This document shows, one piece after another, positions 1-10,158 of a stretch of 64,000 nucleotides of DNA. The stretch comes from Occultella glacieicola (GTDB lineage Bacteria > Actinomycetota > Actinomycetes > Actinomycetales > Beutenbergiaceae). The notes under the pieces were generated by a model. That model was not told the origin of the DNA. It was given only the letters and a program-made list of their open reading frames with translations, and did no database searches. The DNA lies in assembly GCF_004353825.1 (NCBI RefSeq), contig NZ_SMNA01000002.1, positions 186,001 through 250,000 of the forward strand. Direction: 5' to 3'. A program made the position numbers and the translations under genes. Positions within the stretch are counted from its first letter, which is position 1, and each line of letters starts with the position of its first letter.

Positions 1-593
1 TAGTCCAGGTTCACGCCGTCCACGTCGTAGGTGTCCGTGATCGAGGTGATCGCATCGACCACGTAGTCCACGGCGGCGGGGTTGGCCGGGTCGATGTAGG
101 AGTTGTTGCCGACCAGCTCGGTGCCGTCCTCGCGCTGGTTCAGCCACCGGTCGGCGCCGGTGGCCGAGGGCCCGTGCGCGTTGAACGCGTGCTCCGGGGA
201 GGTGGGCGGGGTGGCCGAGTTCCACAGGGTGGTGGCGTTCACCCAGGCGTGCACCTCGATCCCGGCGGCATGGGCGACCTCGATGATCTCCGCCAGCGGG
301 TCGTACGGCGCAGGGTCGATCGCGGCGTCGGTCCGCGGGTAGAGCGCGTCGTTGCAGAAGCAGTCGAACCTGCGCCCGACCTGCACGATCAGGGCGTTCG
401 CACCGAGGTCGCCGGCGTCCTCGACCAGCGCGGTCACCTGCTCGGGTGTGTAGATGCCGACGTTGAAGGCGTCGACCCAGAGTGCGCGGAACTGCTCGGA
501 CTGTTCTTCCGGTTCGTCGGCGGTGGCCGGACCGGCCAACGCCAGGGCCGGCACCATCGCCAGACCCAGGACTGCTGCGAGTGATCGTCGCAT
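1..593 (-). CDS. Secreted GHL10 (DUF187) glycoside hydrolase-like protein, 3' end off the window
   Basis: Only the N-terminal 197 residues are in the window and the frame is open to the edge. The protein starts with a typical signal peptide (MRRSLAAVLGLAMVPALALA, then an alanine-rich cleavage region), so it is probably exported. After it comes FRALWVDAFNVGIYTPEQV and later IEVHAWVNATTLWN and DVDGVNLDY, which match the GHL10/DUF187 TIM-barrel family. The family includes E. coli DigH (YddW), a glycosidase that cleaves denuded peptidoglycan strands. The ATG at 593 has a strong ribosome site (GGAGG seven bases upstream). It lies 39 bp behind the RpiR gene in the same direction, so it probably belongs to the MurNAc salvage operon. 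Substrate is inferred from context. Confidence 0.8.
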   Translation of the reverse strand, partial: MRRSLAAVLGLAMVPALALAGPATADEPEEQSEQFRALWVDAFNVGIYTPEQVTALVEDAGDLGANALIVQVGRRFDCFCNDALYPRTDAAIDPAPYDPLAEIIEVAHAAGIEVHAWVNATTLWNSATPPTSPEHAFNAHGPSATGADRWLNQREDGTELVGNNSYIDPANPAAVDYVVDAITSITDTYDVDGVNLD

Positions 594-632
594 GTTCCCC
601 TCCAAGTATGAGATTGCTGTGATCGTCGATGA

Positions 633-1526
633 TCAGATCCCGGTGGCACCGGATCGGGTGCGGCTGTACCTCCTCTCCGTGACCGCGTCCCGGGTGGCCT
701 CCAAGGCCGCCTGGCTCGCGTCGTAGGTGCGTTGGGCGATCGCCACGAACACGCAGTCCACGACGGTGAGCTGAGCGAGGCGGCTGGCGGTCGCCCCGGA
801 CCGGAACGTGGTCTCCCGGGCGGCGGTGAGCAGCACATGGTCGGCTAGCCGCGCGATCGGGGACTCGGGGGCGTTCGTCAGGGCGACCGTGGTGGCGCCC
901 CGGGCACCGGCCAGACGCAGCGCCTCGACCGTGTCGATGGTGGTCCCGGTGTGGGAGATCCCGATCGCCACATCCCGCTCGCCGAGCAGTGCGGCCGACG
1001 TGAGGGCGAGGTGGGTGTCGGAGTGGGCGAACGCGACCCGCCCGATCCGGTGCAGTTTCTGCTGCAGGTCCGTCGCCACGGTGCCGGAGGCGCCGACGCC
1101 GTAGAGATCCACCTGCCGGGCCGCCACGATGGCCTCCACCACCGCCTCGAGTTCCGGGACGGACAGGGAGCGTGCGGTGTCCTCGACGGCGCGGGCGTCG
1201 GCGTAGGCGATCTTCGCGATCACGCTCGCCAGGTCGTCACCCGCGGCGATGTCACCGGTGCGCAGCTCCCGTTCGGCGGCGGCGTCCGTGCGCCCGGTCT
1301 CGGCGGCGAGGGCGAGCCGGAACTCCCGGTACCCGCCCAGACCCAGCACGTGGCACAGCCGCATCACCGTGGTCTGGCTGACCCCGCTCGCCGCGGAGAG
1401 ATCGGTGATGGTGGACCGGGCGGCCCGGCGCGGATCGTCGAGCACGTACTCGGCCACCCGGCGCATCGAGGGCTGGAACTGGTCCAGGCCCCCGCGCAGG
1501 CGCAGCACCATCGGGGCCTGGATCAT
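633..1526 (-). CDS. MurR/RpiR-family transcriptional regulator
   Basis: This 297-residue protein has an N-terminal RpiR helix-turn-helix (about residues 1-77, with ITDLSAASGVSQTTVMRLCH) and a C-terminal SIS sugar-phosphate domain (about 110-250, with VDLYGVGASG and GISHTGTTIDTVEA). RpiR regulators usually sense phosphosugars; E. coli MurR senses MurNAc-6-phosphate. The start at 1526 overlaps the murQ stop by four bases (ATGA), which suggests translational coupling and rules against the longer upstream open frame. The gene sits at the 3' part of an importer-anmK-murQ operon, so it probably regulates that operon in response to MurNAc-6-P. The ligand is inferred. Confidence 0.9.
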   Translation of the reverse strand: MIQAPMVLRLRGGLDQFQPSMRRVAEYVLDDPRRAARSTITDLSAASGVSQTTVMRLCHVLGLGGYREFRLALAAETGRTDAAAERELRTGDIAAGDDLASVIAKIAYADARAVEDTARSLSVPELEAVVEAIVAARQVDLYGVGASGTVATDLQQKLHRIGRVAFAHSDTHLALTSAALLGERDVAIGISHTGTTIDTVEALRLAGARGATTVALTNAPESPIARLADHVLLTAARETTFRSGATASRLAQLTVVDCVFVAIAQRTYDASQAALEATRDAVTERRYSRTRSGATGI

Positions 1527-2485
1527 CCGTGACGTTCTCCACGGGCCGCGGCGACGGCCGAGCGCACCCCACCGGGATCGGCCGACCGGGTCGCGTCGGG
1601 CGGGAACTGGGCGATCAGCTCCCGCGCCTGGCTCACGTCGATCCCGGCGATCAGCGCCACCAGCGCGGTGCGCGGGTCCCCCGCCGCGGCCAGCACGGCC
1701 GCGCACCGCTCCGGGTCCTGGTCGGTGGCCTGGACCAGCATCCGCACGGTTCGGGCCCGGAGCTTCTGGTTCGTGGGGGCCACCTCGGTCATCAGGTTCG
1801 AGTACGTCTTGCCGAGCCGGACCATGACGGCGGTGGAGAACATGTTCAAGACCATCTTCTGCGCGGTGCCCGCCTTCATCCGCGTGGAGCCGGTGATCAC
1901 CTCCGGCCCGGTGTCGACCAGGACGGCCACGTCCACGCCGTCGGCCAGGGTGGCGCGGGGGTTCGTGGCGATCAGGGCGGTCCGGGCACCGCGCGCCCGG
2001 GCATGCTCGAGCGCCCCACCCACGTACGGGGTCCGCCCGCTGGCGGCGAGGCCGATGACGAGGTCCGCCGGCCCGATCTCGCCGAGGTCGGCCGCCCCCG
2101 CGGCCGGGTCGTCCTCGACGCCTTCCACGGCGTGCATCATGGCTCGGTCGCCACCGGCGAGGTGGGCGGCAACGGTCTCGGCGCCGACCCGGTAGGTGGG
2201 CAGCAGTTCGACGGCGTCGAGCACGCCGAGCCGGCCGGAGGTTCCGGCGCCGCTGTAGTGCACCCGCCCACCCGCGCCGAGGGCGGCAACGGCGAGATCG
2301 ACCAGGGCCGCGACCCGGTCGGCGACGGCTGCCACCGCGGTCAGCACGGCGGCGTCCTCCGTCACCATCAGCCGCACCAGCTCATCGGTGGGCAACCGAT
2401 CGAGGTCCTCGGTGCGGGGGTTGCGCTCCTCGGTGGGTGAGCGCAGGCCCAGCACCTCGCGCCAGTCGTGGGACGTCTCAGCCAT
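1523..2485 (-). CDS. murQ: N-acetylmuramic acid 6-phosphate etherase
   Basis: MurQ cleaves the D-lactyl ether of MurNAc-6-phosphate to give GlcNAc-6-phosphate and D-lactate, a cytoplasmic step of peptidoglycan recycling. The 320-residue length is normal. Recognisable signatures are TEERNPRTEDLD near residue 18, the SIS phosphosugar loop VHYSGAGTSGRLGVLDA near residue 75 and TGSTRMKAGTAQKMVLNM in the C-terminal half. I chose ATG 2485 because it lies two bases after the anmK stop; the upstream in-frame extension reads through the anmK 3' end. It is coupled by ATGA to the following RpiR gene. GlcNAc-6-P would go to NagA/NagB, which are not in this window. Confidence 0.95.
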   Translation of the reverse strand: MAETSHDWREVLGLRSPTEERNPRTEDLDRLPTDELVRLMVTEDAAVLTAVAAVADRVAALVDLAVAALGAGGRVHYSGAGTSGRLGVLDAVELLPTYRVGAETVAAHLAGGDRAMMHAVEGVEDDPAAGAADLGEIGPADLVIGLAASGRTPYVGGALEHARARGARTALIATNPRATLADGVDVAVLVDTGPEVITGSTRMKAGTAQKMVLNMFSTAVMVRLGKTYSNLMTEVAPTNQKLRARTVRMLVQATDQDPERCAAVLAAAGDPRTALVALIAGIDVSQARELIAQFPPDATRSADPGGVRSAVAAARGERHG

Positions 2486-2487
2486 GG

Positions 2488-3693
2488 TCAGCCTTCCTCG
2501 AGGACGAGTCGGTGCACCGGTACCCGTCCGGGCGGGCACGGTGCGGGAGCGGGCGGGGTCAACGAACCGAGCACGACGGCGGAACTCGCCCCGGTCGCTC
2601 GTCGTCGGCCCCCGGCGGGGGCCGTGCCGGGCAGACCGCGTGCCGACAGGTAGCCGAGCAGCGCGAACAGGTAGGCCTCCTTCGCCTCGGCCGCCAGCCC
2701 GAGCGTGTCGGAGGTGACCAGGCCCGGTAACCGTGAGCGTAGTCCGGCCATCAGGGTGGCGTTGCGCACACCGCCGCCGGACACGACGACCCGCTCGGTG
2801 CGGGGGCCGTCGCGGCCGATCGCCTCGGCGATGGTCCGGACCGTGAGTTCGGTGAGCGTGGCGAACAGGTCGTTGCCGGAGGGCACGGCCACCCCGGCGG
2901 CGCTCAGCACGACGCTGACGTATCCGCCGTCGAACGTCTCCCGACCCGTGCTCTTCGGCAGCGGACGGGCGTAGTAGGGGTCCGCGAGCAACGCGGCCAG
3001 GGCGCCCTGGTCGACACGACCGGCCCCGGCGAGCGCGCCGTCGGGGTCGAACGCGCGGCCGGTGTGCGTCGAGACGGCGGCGTCCAGGAGGCAGTTGCCG
3101 GGCCCGGTGTCCCCGGTGCGCACCACGCCGTCGCCGACCAGGGTGATGTTCGCGATGCCGCCGATGTTCAGGGCCGCGGTCGGACGATCGGCGAGCCAGA
3201 GCGCGTCCAGGAGGCTGACCAGCGGCGCACCCTGGCCGCCGGCGGCGATGTCGGCGGTGCGCAGATCATGGATGACCGGCCGGGCGGTCCGCGCCGCGAT
3301 CCACGCCGCCGCGCCGAGCTGCAACGTCCCCCGCGCCCGCCCGCCGCCCGCACCGTCGACCCCGGCACCGCCGTCGGGCACGGGCTCCACCCAGTGGTGC
3401 ACGGTCTGACCGTGGCTGACCACCAGGTCCACCGCCCCCCACGCCCCGATCGCCCAGGCGCCCACGTCCCCGAACGCCTGACCGATCTCGGTGTCCAACC
3501 GGCACACCTCGCCCAGGTCGGTGGCCGCGGGCGGGAGTGCGGCCAGGATCCGGGCCCGCAGCGGCGGGGGCCAGCCCCGCTCCGTGTGCGCCAGCGTCCG
3601 CATCCGGACCACGCCGCCGGCATCGTCGAGGTCGGCGAGTGCCACGTCGATGGCGTCGACCGAGGTACCCGAGCTCAGCGCGAGGACCCTCAT
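2488..3693 (-). CDS. anmK: Anhydro-N-acetylmuramic acid kinase
   Basis: AnmK opens the 1,6-anhydro ring of anhydroMurNAc and phosphorylates it to MurNAc-6-P, the substrate of MurQ encoded just downstream. The 401-residue protein begins MRVLALSSGTSVDAIDVALA, the N-terminal phosphate-binding loop of the AnmK/UPF0075 family. It also carries VVSHGQTVHHW, LNIGGIANITLV, GPGNCLLDA and ERVVVSGGGVRNATLM. ATG 3693 overlaps the upstream permease stop by four bases (ATGA), which fixes the start. A longer open frame upstream is an antisense-style shadow of the permease. AnmK suggests that anhydro sugars produced by lytic transglycosylases, or imported, are part of the diet of this operon. Confidence 0.95.
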   Translation of the reverse strand: MRVLALSSGTSVDAIDVALADLDDAGGVVRMRTLAHTERGWPPPLRARILAALPPAATDLGEVCRLDTEIGQAFGDVGAWAIGAWGAVDLVVSHGQTVHHWVEPVPDGGAGVDGAGGGRARGTLQLGAAAWIAARTARPVIHDLRTADIAAGGQGAPLVSLLDALWLADRPTAALNIGGIANITLVGDGVVRTGDTGPGNCLLDAAVSTHTGRAFDPDGALAGAGRVDQGALAALLADPYYARPLPKSTGRETFDGGYVSVVLSAAGVAVPSGNDLFATLTELTVRTIAEAIGRDGPRTERVVVSGGGVRNATLMAGLRSRLPGLVTSDTLGLAAEAKEAYLFALLGYLSARGLPGTAPAGGRRRATGASSAVVLGSLTPPAPAPCPPGRVPVHRLVLEEG

Positions 3694-4526
3694 CCCTTCA
3701 CCGCCCCCGCGGTCAGGCCGGACGCGAGGCGGCGCTGGACCACCACGAAGAAGATCACGACCGGCACCGTGATCAGCGAGGAGGCCGCCATCACCGCACC
3801 CCAGTCCGCGGTGTTCTGGCCGAAGAACCGCTGCAGGCCGACGGCCACCGTGTACTTGTCCGCGTCCTGGAGGAACGTGAGCGCGAAGATGAACTCGTTC
3901 CAGGCGGTGATGAACGAGAACACGCTCGTGGCGACCACCCCGGGAGCCACCAGCGGCAGCAGCACGGACCAGAACATCCGGCCCCAGGAGGCGCCGTCCA
4001 TGTACGCGGCCTCCTCGATCTCGTTCGGTACGGCGGCCACGAAGCCGCGGAGCATCCAGACCGCGAACGGCAGGGAGAAGGCGAGGTAGACGATCACCAG
4101 CCCGAGGAGGCTGTTCAGCATCTGCAGGTTCCTCGCCTGCAGGAAAAGCGGGATCACCAGGGCCTCGAGCGGGACCATCTGCACGATCAGGATCAGCACC
4201 AGCACCGACGTGCGGAACCTGAACGTGAACCGCGCCACCGCCACCGCGGCGAGCAGCGCGACGCCCGCCGAGACGAACACGGTGCCGAGGGCGACGATCG
4301 CGGAGTTGCGCATGAACTGGCCGAACCCGCCGGTGTCGAGGACCCGGACGAAATGGTCCCAGGTCAGGTTCGTGGGGACCAACGTGGCGCCGCGGTGCGC
4401 GGCATCGGCGTCGACGGCGCTCGAGAACATCCAGTACGCGGGGAACAGCGCGAACGCCAGGATCGCGGCCACACCGAGGACCCTCCCGGCGGCGGACCAG
4501 GTGAGGGCGCCACCGGGGCGCCTCAC
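3690..4526 (-). CDS. CUT1-type ABC sugar transporter permease (MalG-like)
   Basis: The 278-residue inner-membrane protein has about six hydrophobic segments. The MalG-type EAA loop reads EEAAYMDGASWGRMFWSVLLPLVAPG, given here in two parts (EEAAYMDGASWG; MFWSVLLPLVAPG). It would form the membrane channel with the preceding permease. The GTG at 4526 overlaps the upstream stop in a GTGA junction, so I prefer it to the long open frame that continues upstream in another gene. No ATPase gene lies in this operon, so a shared MsiK-type ATPase encoded elsewhere is likely (inference). Confidence 0.9.
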   Translation of the reverse strand: MRRPGGALTWSAAGRVLGVAAILAFALFPAYWMFSSAVDADAAHRGATLVPTNLTWDHFVRVLDTGGFGQFMRNSAIVALGTVFVSAGVALLAAVAVARFTFRFRTSVLVLILIVQMVPLEALVIPLFLQARNLQMLNSLLGLVIVYLAFSLPFAVWMLRGFVAAVPNEIEEAAYMDGASWGRMFWSVLLPLVAPGVVATSVFSFITAWNEFIFALTFLQDADKYTVAVGLQRFFGQNTADWGAVMAASSLITVPVVIFFVVVQRRLASGLTAGAVKG

Positions 4527-5494
4527 AGGTCCTCCTCCTTGAACAGGGTGCGCATGTAGACCACCGTGATGACGAGCAGGAGCCCGGTGAGCAGCACCGC
4601 GATGGCCGAGCCGAGCCCGTACTTGCCCTGGGCGAAGGACTGGATGTAGGACCAGACCCCGAGGTTGAAGACCTCCGCGTTGCCGCCGTTCCCACCGGGC
4701 ATCAGGTAGATCTGCGCGAACACCTTGAAGTCCCAGATCGTGGACAGGATCGTGACCACGGCGAACACCGGCTTGAGCATCGGTGCGGTGATCCGCCAGA
4801 ACCGGCGCCACGCGCCCGCCCCGTCCATGGTCGCCGCCTCGTAGAGCTCCTTGGGCACGGTGAGCAGGCCGGCGAGCACCGTCACGGCCACGAACGGGAA
4901 GCCGTGGTGCACCACGTTGAGAGTGGCGATGGCGTAGAAGCCGAGGCGATCCGTGTACCAGTTCACGGTGCCGGGCTCGATGACGCCGATCGCTGCCAGC
5001 GCGCTCGCCACGAGCCCGTTCAGCGGGTCGAAGAGCCAGATCCAGACGTAGGTTCCGGTGACTGCCGGCACCGCCCAGGCGACCATGATCGCCGTCGAGC
5101 AGACCGTCTTCCAGAACGTGCCGAGGATGTTCAGGAACAGAGCCACGAGGGTGCCCAGAACCACGGTCAGCACCACGCAGCAGACGGCGAATCCCACGGT
5201 GTTCGGTAGCACCACCGTCCACAGGTAGGAGTCGCCGAGGATCTCCGCGTAGTTCGCCCAGCCGACGTAGTTCGACTCCCCGGAGACCAGTTCGCGCAGC
5301 CCGTAGTCCTGGAAGGACAGGTTCACGACGCGCGCCAACGGCCACAGCAGCAGCACGGCGAGCACGACGAGGGTCGGTGCGAGCAGCAGCCAGGGGCGCG
5401 CCGCCCGCCGCCGGGTGGCCCGGCGCCGGTGCGCGTCCGGGGCCGGCCCGCGCGGCACGATCGGTGCCACGCGGGCCGTGGACGTGGAACTCAC
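4523..5494 (-). CDS. CUT1-type ABC sugar transporter permease (MalF-like)
   Basis: A 323-residue membrane protein with a basic N terminus (RRATRRRAARPW) followed by about six transmembrane segments. The EAA loop YEAATMDGAGAWRRFWRITAP is near residue 215, where the ATPase would dock. It starts with GTG at 5494, one base before the substrate-binding protein stop, and ends in a GTGA overlap with the next permease. It is one half of the importer heterodimer that feeds AnmK and MurQ; the sugar specificity is inferred only from those neighbours. Confidence 0.9.
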   Translation of the reverse strand: MSSTSTARVAPIVPRGPAPDAHRRRATRRRAARPWLLLAPTLVVLAVLLLWPLARVVNLSFQDYGLRELVSGESNYVGWANYAEILGDSYLWTVVLPNTVGFAVCCVVLTVVLGTLVALFLNILGTFWKTVCSTAIMVAWAVPAVTGTYVWIWLFDPLNGLVASALAAIGVIEPGTVNWYTDRLGFYAIATLNVVHHGFPFVAVTVLAGLLTVPKELYEAATMDGAGAWRRFWRITAPMLKPVFAVVTILSTIWDFKVFAQIYLMPGGNGGNAEVFNLGVWSYIQSFAQGKYGLGSAIAVLLTGLLLVITVVYMRTLFKEEDL

Positions 5495-5495
5495 C

Positions 5496-6812
5496 TCAGG
5501 ACCCGGCGCTGAACGTCTCGTTCATGGCGGCGACCGCCTCCGCGGCCGCGTCCTCGACGCTCATCCTCCCGGTGAGGACGTTCTGGACCATGGCCTCGAC
5601 CGTCTTCGCACCCTGGATCTGCCCGAAGGCCGGGGTGAGCGGCACGGAGCGGCCCGCCTCCAGCATCTGCTGGGCGAACGGGGCGACCAGCGGGTCCTCG
5701 TCGGCTGCGATCTCGGCCAGGGCACTGGCCTGACCCGGGAAGTAACCGGTCTGCTCGGACCAGTCGGCGGCGGCCTGGCCGGTGCTCATCAGCTCGACGA
5801 ACTCCCAGGCGAGGTCCTGTTGGTCGGAGTCGGACCAGACCCCCAGGTGGGAGCCACCGAGGAACGAGCCGGCCGGACCGCCGTCGCGCGACGGGATCGG
5901 GAAGGCACCGATGCTCTCCATCAGGTCCGGGGCATCCTGCGCGATCCGGCCGACCGTCCAGTTGCCGGCGATGATCATCCCGACATTGCCCTGCTCGAAC
6001 GCGGCGAGCGCGTCCGCCTCGTTCCAGGTGTCCGCGGCGGCGGTGGACGATCCGTGCTCCAGCGCCAGGCCGGTGTAGTACTCGAGCCCTTCGATCGCTT
6101 CCGGGGAGTCGAGGGCGGCGGTCCAGGTGCCGTCGGACTCGGTCGCGATCTCACCTCCGGCGCCCCAGACGAACGGGTACAGGCTGTACTGGGAGTCACC
6201 CGGGATCGGGAACGGGATCACCTCCGGGTCGGAGGCCTTGAGCGCCTCCACGGCGGCGGTCAGCTCCTCCCAGTTCGTCGGTGGCCCGGCGATGCCCGCG
6301 GCCTCGAACAGATCCTTGTTGTAGATGATCGAGCGCACCCCGGCGTACCACGGCATGCCGTAGAGCGCGCCGTCGTAGGTCCCCGCCTCGGCGAGTCCCT
6401 CGACGAGATCACCGTCCAGACCGGCCCCCTCGATGCTGGCGGTCAGATCCGCGAGCACCCCGAGTTCGGCGAACTCCGCCGTCCAGGTGGTGCCCACCTC
6501 GGCCACGTCCGGGCCGGTGCCGCCCGCGATCGAGGTGACGAACTTGTCATGGGCGCCGTCCCAGGGCTGGAACTGGACGTCCAGTTCGGCTCCGGTACGC
6601 GCGGTGAACTCCTGCGCCACGCCGTCGAAGTAGCCCGTTGCGTCCGGGTTGGTGCCCTCCATGATCCAGACGGTGAGCGTCTGGCCCTCGTAGCCGCCGT
6701 CGTCGGCGCCACCGCCGGCATCGGTCGGGTCGTCGTCGCCGCCTCCGCCGCTGCAGGCCGCGAGCGCCAGGACGAGCGCGCCGGCCGTGAGTGCGGGAAT
6801 CGATCTCTTCAT
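5496..6812 (-). CDS. Lipoprotein extracellular sugar-binding protein of ABC importer
   Basis: A 438-residue family 1 solute-binding protein. The N terminus MKRSIPALTAGALVLALAAC is a lipoprotein signal with Cys20 as the lipidated residue, followed by a Gly/Asp-rich linker. GPDVAEVGTTW and YDGALYGMPWYAGVRSIIYN are typical of the maltose/CUT1 binding-protein fold. It is the first gene of the operon SBP-permease-permease-anmK-murQ-rpiR-GHL10. The neighbours suggest MurNAc, anhydroMurNAc or a small GlcNAc-MurNAc sugar as ligand (inference). I chose ATG 6812, directly before the signal peptide, over an upstream in-frame codon that adds a non-signal Arg-rich extension. Confidence 0.88.
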   Translation of the reverse strand: MKRSIPALTAGALVLALAACSGGGGDDDPTDAGGGADDGGYEGQTLTVWIMEGTNPDATGYFDGVAQEFTARTGAELDVQFQPWDGAHDKFVTSIAGGTGPDVAEVGTTWTAEFAELGVLADLTASIEGAGLDGDLVEGLAEAGTYDGALYGMPWYAGVRSIIYNKDLFEAAGIAGPPTNWEELTAAVEALKASDPEVIPFPIPGDSQYSLYPFVWGAGGEIATESDGTWTAALDSPEAIEGLEYYTGLALEHGSSTAAADTWNEADALAAFEQGNVGMIIAGNWTVGRIAQDAPDLMESIGAFPIPSRDGGPAGSFLGGSHLGVWSDSDQQDLAWEFVELMSTGQAAADWSEQTGYFPGQASALAEIAADEDPLVAPFAQQMLEAGRSVPLTPAFGQIQGAKTVEAMVQNVLTGRMSVEDAAAEAVAAMNETFSAGS

Positions 6813-6920
6813 GCCGATTACTCCCTCGTGCCCGGCTGTCTTCCCCCGCCGGTCCAGGGTCGTGGTGCGCCGGCCACGTCGCCGACGCCCGTCATGGTGA
6901 CTACTTCCTGGATCCCCTGC

Positions 6921-6934
6921 TAATTGGGAAACTA
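6921..6934. promoter_or_regulatory. Candidate operator/promoter of the MurNAc operon
   Basis: About 110 bp upstream of the binding-protein start lies the only A+T-rich patch of a 294-bp gap (6813-7106). It holds the imperfect palindrome TAATT-GGGA-AACTA. Its position in front of the first operon gene makes it a candidate RpiR site. No clear -35/-10 pair could be assigned, and the rest of the gap shows nothing else recognisable. Confidence 0.3.
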
Positions 6935-7106
6935 TCATCATCCCGGGCACGGCAACAGTGCCGAGCCGAGGAGATCGGCCTTCGTCGGGTTACGGGCGGG
7001 CAAGGCGGCCTCGGTCACCGGGCCCGGATGCTCCGGCTCGACGCCGAGCACGGGGGCGCCACCGGCGTTGCCGCACCTCCCGCGGATGCTTGTTACGGTG
7101 GTCGCA

Positions 7107-7769
7107 ATGATCTCGGACCGGAAGCGTCGGCGTGCGGCCCGGCGGATCAAGCCCGGTGACGGGCGCCCCCTGAAACGGTTCCGATGGTGGCAGCCACTCT
7201 CGCGGACGCTGTTCCACCTCGAGCTGACCGGTGCTGCCGGCGAGCGGGAGACCTGGTCGGTCGACGTGCGCCTGTGGGGCGACTCGGACGGCGAGGTCCG
7301 AGCCCAGCTCTACCGCAACGGTGAGCACCACGCCGGATCCAAGCTTCCGGCGGTGTTCCCGGTGCCGGGCGGCTCGATCGAGGTCGTGGCCAGCAACTAC
7401 GGGCTGCGGCGCTGCCACTTCGTGGGCGACGACGGGTCGGTCCGGCAACTGACGCCGGATCCCACGTCCGCGGAGGGCCGTCGCGCGCGCCTGGAGCGCA
7501 CTCGTCCCGGTCTCAGCCGCACCATCGGGGTCGTCAGCGTGGCCATCCTGGTCGTGGCGCTGGTCCTTGGCGTCCCGCAGATCGTGGAGGAGATCTCCCG
7601 GATCCCGCCGGTCGCGGAGAACCTCGGCACCTTCACCTCACCGATCCAGCTCCCCGGATGGCTCAACATCACGCTCGTGGTCGCCGCCCTGGTTGCCAGC
7701 ACCGAGCGCGCCATGCGGCTGCGTTACCACTGGCTGCTCGATGGGGGGCTGTTCGACGGGGAGGGCTAG
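7107..7769 (+). CDS. Hypothetical membrane protein, two C-terminal transmembrane segments
   Basis: I do not recognise this 220-residue protein. It begins with a very basic stretch (MISDRKRRRAARRIKPGDGR), has a soluble region of about 120 residues with several beta-type stretches, then two hydrophobic segments (IGVVSVAILVVALVLG and WLNITLVVAALVAS) separated by a short amphipathic loop, and a short tail. ATG 7107 is preferred because TACGGT stands seven bases upstream, the pattern of a leaderless start seen repeatedly in this window. The in-frame upstream extension is Gly/Pro-rich and implausible. It is divergent from the MurNAc operon and convergent with the thioesterase gene. Confidence 0.75.
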   Translation: MISDRKRRRAARRIKPGDGRPLKRFRWWQPLSRTLFHLELTGAAGERETWSVDVRLWGDSDGEVRAQLYRNGEHHAGSKLPAVFPVPGGSIEVVASNYGLRRCHFVGDDGSVRQLTPDPTSAEGRRARLERTRPGLSRTIGVVSVAILVVALVLGVPQIVEEISRIPPVAENLGTFTSPIQLPGWLNITLVVAALVASTERAMRLRYHWLLDGGLFDGEG

Positions 7770-7821
7770 CGCCCGGCCGGGGGCCGACGTCGCGGACTCC
7801 CGCCCACCCGTCGAGCGAACC

Positions 7822-8283
7822 TCAGCCGCGCCGCCGGAACTCGATCGGCTGCTCGAGCAGCGGCTCGAGGGCGCCGCGCTCGTCGTCGGTGAGCCGGCGG
7901 GGGCGCCCGGTGGCGGCGTCGACCATGACGATCGACGTCGCCGCCCGGGCGCACACCTGACCATCGGGGCCGTGCACCTCGTAGCAGACCTCGAGGCTGG
8001 CCCCGCCGATCCTGCCGATCCACAGCTCGACGTGCACCGGTTCCTGGCGGTACTCCAGCGGTGCCAGGTACTCGATCTCCTGCCGGGCCACCAGCGTGTA
8101 GCTGGACGCGCCCGCTCCCCCGGCCAGCACCTTCGTGGCGGCCGACTCGTGGTCGTCGCCCGTGGCCCAGAACGTGGCGATGCGGGCCTCCTCGAGGAGG
8201 GTCAGCATCGCCGCGTTGTTGACGTGGCCGTAGGCGTCCAGATCCGCCCAGCGCATCGGCACCGGCACGGTGATCCGCGGCAC
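7822..8283 (-). CDS. 4HBT-family acyl-CoA thioesterase
   Basis: A 153-residue hotdog-fold protein. The motif MRWADLDAYGHVNNAAML near the N terminus holds the Asp of the 4-hydroxybenzoyl-CoA/YbgC thioesterase family, which hydrolyses acyl-CoA thioesters in the cytoplasm. The rest (YLAPLEYRQEPVHVELWIGRI) also fits the fold. The start is GTG 8283, four bases after the ettA stop; an in-frame extension upstream overlaps ettA and is a shadow. It probably forms a two-gene unit with ettA. The acyl substrate is unknown. Confidence 0.9.
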   Translation of the reverse strand: MPRITVPVPMRWADLDAYGHVNNAAMLTLLEEARIATFWATGDDHESAATKVLAGGAGASSYTLVARQEIEYLAPLEYRQEPVHVELWIGRIGGASLEVCYEVHGPDGQVCARAATSIVMVDAATGRPRRLTDDERGALEPLLEQPIEFRRRG

Positions 8284-8287
8284 CCGA

Positions 8288-9970
<1,683 letters not shown>

Positions 9971-10158
9971 AACTCTCCCAGGACTGGATACGGGGTGATC
10001 AACCCCTAACCCTACGCACCGCGGCGCGGGATGTCGTATCGCGCCTTCGCCGGGGTCGGCCGACCACGCCGGAGCGGGCCCGCACCTGTGCACCGACGGT
10101 GCTCCGCGCCGTCGGCGGCGGTGCGGCCCCCACTTCCGCGCGGGCCGCACCCGCCCGC

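Noticed and set aside
2488-4695. anmK open frame extended to 735 codons
   Set aside because: The upstream part lies in the wrong frame of the permease gene; the family starts at ATG 3693 inside an ATGA junction.
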